Of a stretch of DNA of 41,712 nucleotides, positions 41,661 to 41,712 are shown piece by piece. The notes beneath the pieces were generated by a model. It worked only from the letters and a program-made list of their open reading frames with translations. It was not told the DNA's origin and ran no database searches. The stretch is from an uncultured Chloroflexus sp. Its GTDB lineage: Bacteria; Chloroflexota; Chloroflexia; Chloroflexales; Chloroflexaceae. Each line of letters begins with the position of its first letter. Within the stretch, counting starts at the first letter, position 1. Made by a program: the position numbers and the translations under genes. The stretch lies in contig NZ_CAKZNK010000082.1 of the NCBI RefSeq assembly GCF_937129525.1, positions 1 through 41,712 on the forward strand, in the 5' to 3' direction.

Positions 41661-41712
41661 TTTCCCCTTTTACCCTGCGCCGCTCTTTCCTCTTTAGACA
41701 CGACCGCATTGC

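Larger units (their letters stand above)
41237..41712. other. Non-coding region rich in palindromes
   Basis: No credible gene on either strand; the open frames are compositionally random. It contains the palindromes at 41406-41440, 41494-41522, 41572-41587 and 41647-41660 and a 15-base direct repeat (41562-41576 and 41633-41647). It may be the convergent end of a gene beyond the window plus dispersed repeats. Confidence 0.55.

Noticed and set aside
1-41712. tRNA, rRNA or CRISPR array
   Set aside because: No T-loop-like sequences with matching acceptor stems and no regularly spaced direct repeats were seen.

Overview
The window looks like a chromosomal segment of a filamentous anoxygenic phototroph of the Chloroflexota, most likely Chloroflexus or a close relative. 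This is inferred from moderate GC content, the style of the secreted proteins (lipoproteins and membrane proteins with Pro/Thr linkers), and a YFPETG/QYFERARFE surface repeat that I associate with this phylum. No rRNA, tRNA, CRISPR array or intact mobile element was seen, so the assignment rests on protein character alone.

Layout. (1) 1-3436, minus strand: the 5' end of a secreted protein running off the left edge (TTG start), then a PQQ-type beta-propeller lipoprotein overlapping an alpha/beta-hydrolase lipoprotein. (2) 3742-5268, plus strand: a lone GT-C type membrane glycosyltransferase. (3) 5275-28298, minus strand: a run of sixteen tightly packed genes, read from 28298 downward: heptose-bisphosphate phosphatase (gmhB), HlyD-like lipoprotein, Wzz/tyrosine-kinase-like chain-length protein, Tat-exported deacetylase-like protein, membrane spermidine-synthase-like protein, DUF1624 membrane acyltransferase, GT4, flippase, GT4, GT2, GT4, GT4, GT2, O-antigen-ligase/polymerase-like protein, membrane-anchored sialidase-like (Asp-box) protein, and a second GT-C protein. 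Together they form a nearly complete Wzx/Wzy-type surface-glycan assembly line. (4) 28497-30997, plus strand: a divergent D-glycero-D-manno-heptose 7-phosphate kinase (hddA) and a secreted CBM9-like/DNRLRE protein. With gmhB, hddA gives two steps of the GDP-D,D-heptose route, so the glycan probably contains heptose. (5) 31091-36612: a penicillin-acylase-family hydrolase (minus), a divergent GAF-GGDEF diguanylate cyclase (plus) and a subtilisin-like protease with C-terminal surface repeats (minus). (6) 36804-41192, plus strand: a decayed TnpB (IS200/IS605) tail, then a UPF0104/LPG-synthase-like membrane protein, a HIT hydrolase, a membrane-anchored protein with the same repeat as the protease, an unrecognised 156-aa protein, and ribose-phosphate pyrophosphokinase (prs). 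(7) 41193-41712: non-coding, dense in palindromes.

The most interesting points are the heptose-linked glycan operon with several apparently catalytically degenerate members (Wzz/kinase P-loop, spermidine synthase, one GT4), a repeat domain shared by a protease and a membrane-anchored protein, the TnpB relic directly upstream of an apparently leaderless promoter, and several long perfect palindromes and a heptamer repeat between genes. No clearly unprecedented system is proven here. The operon and the shared repeat are the best candidates.
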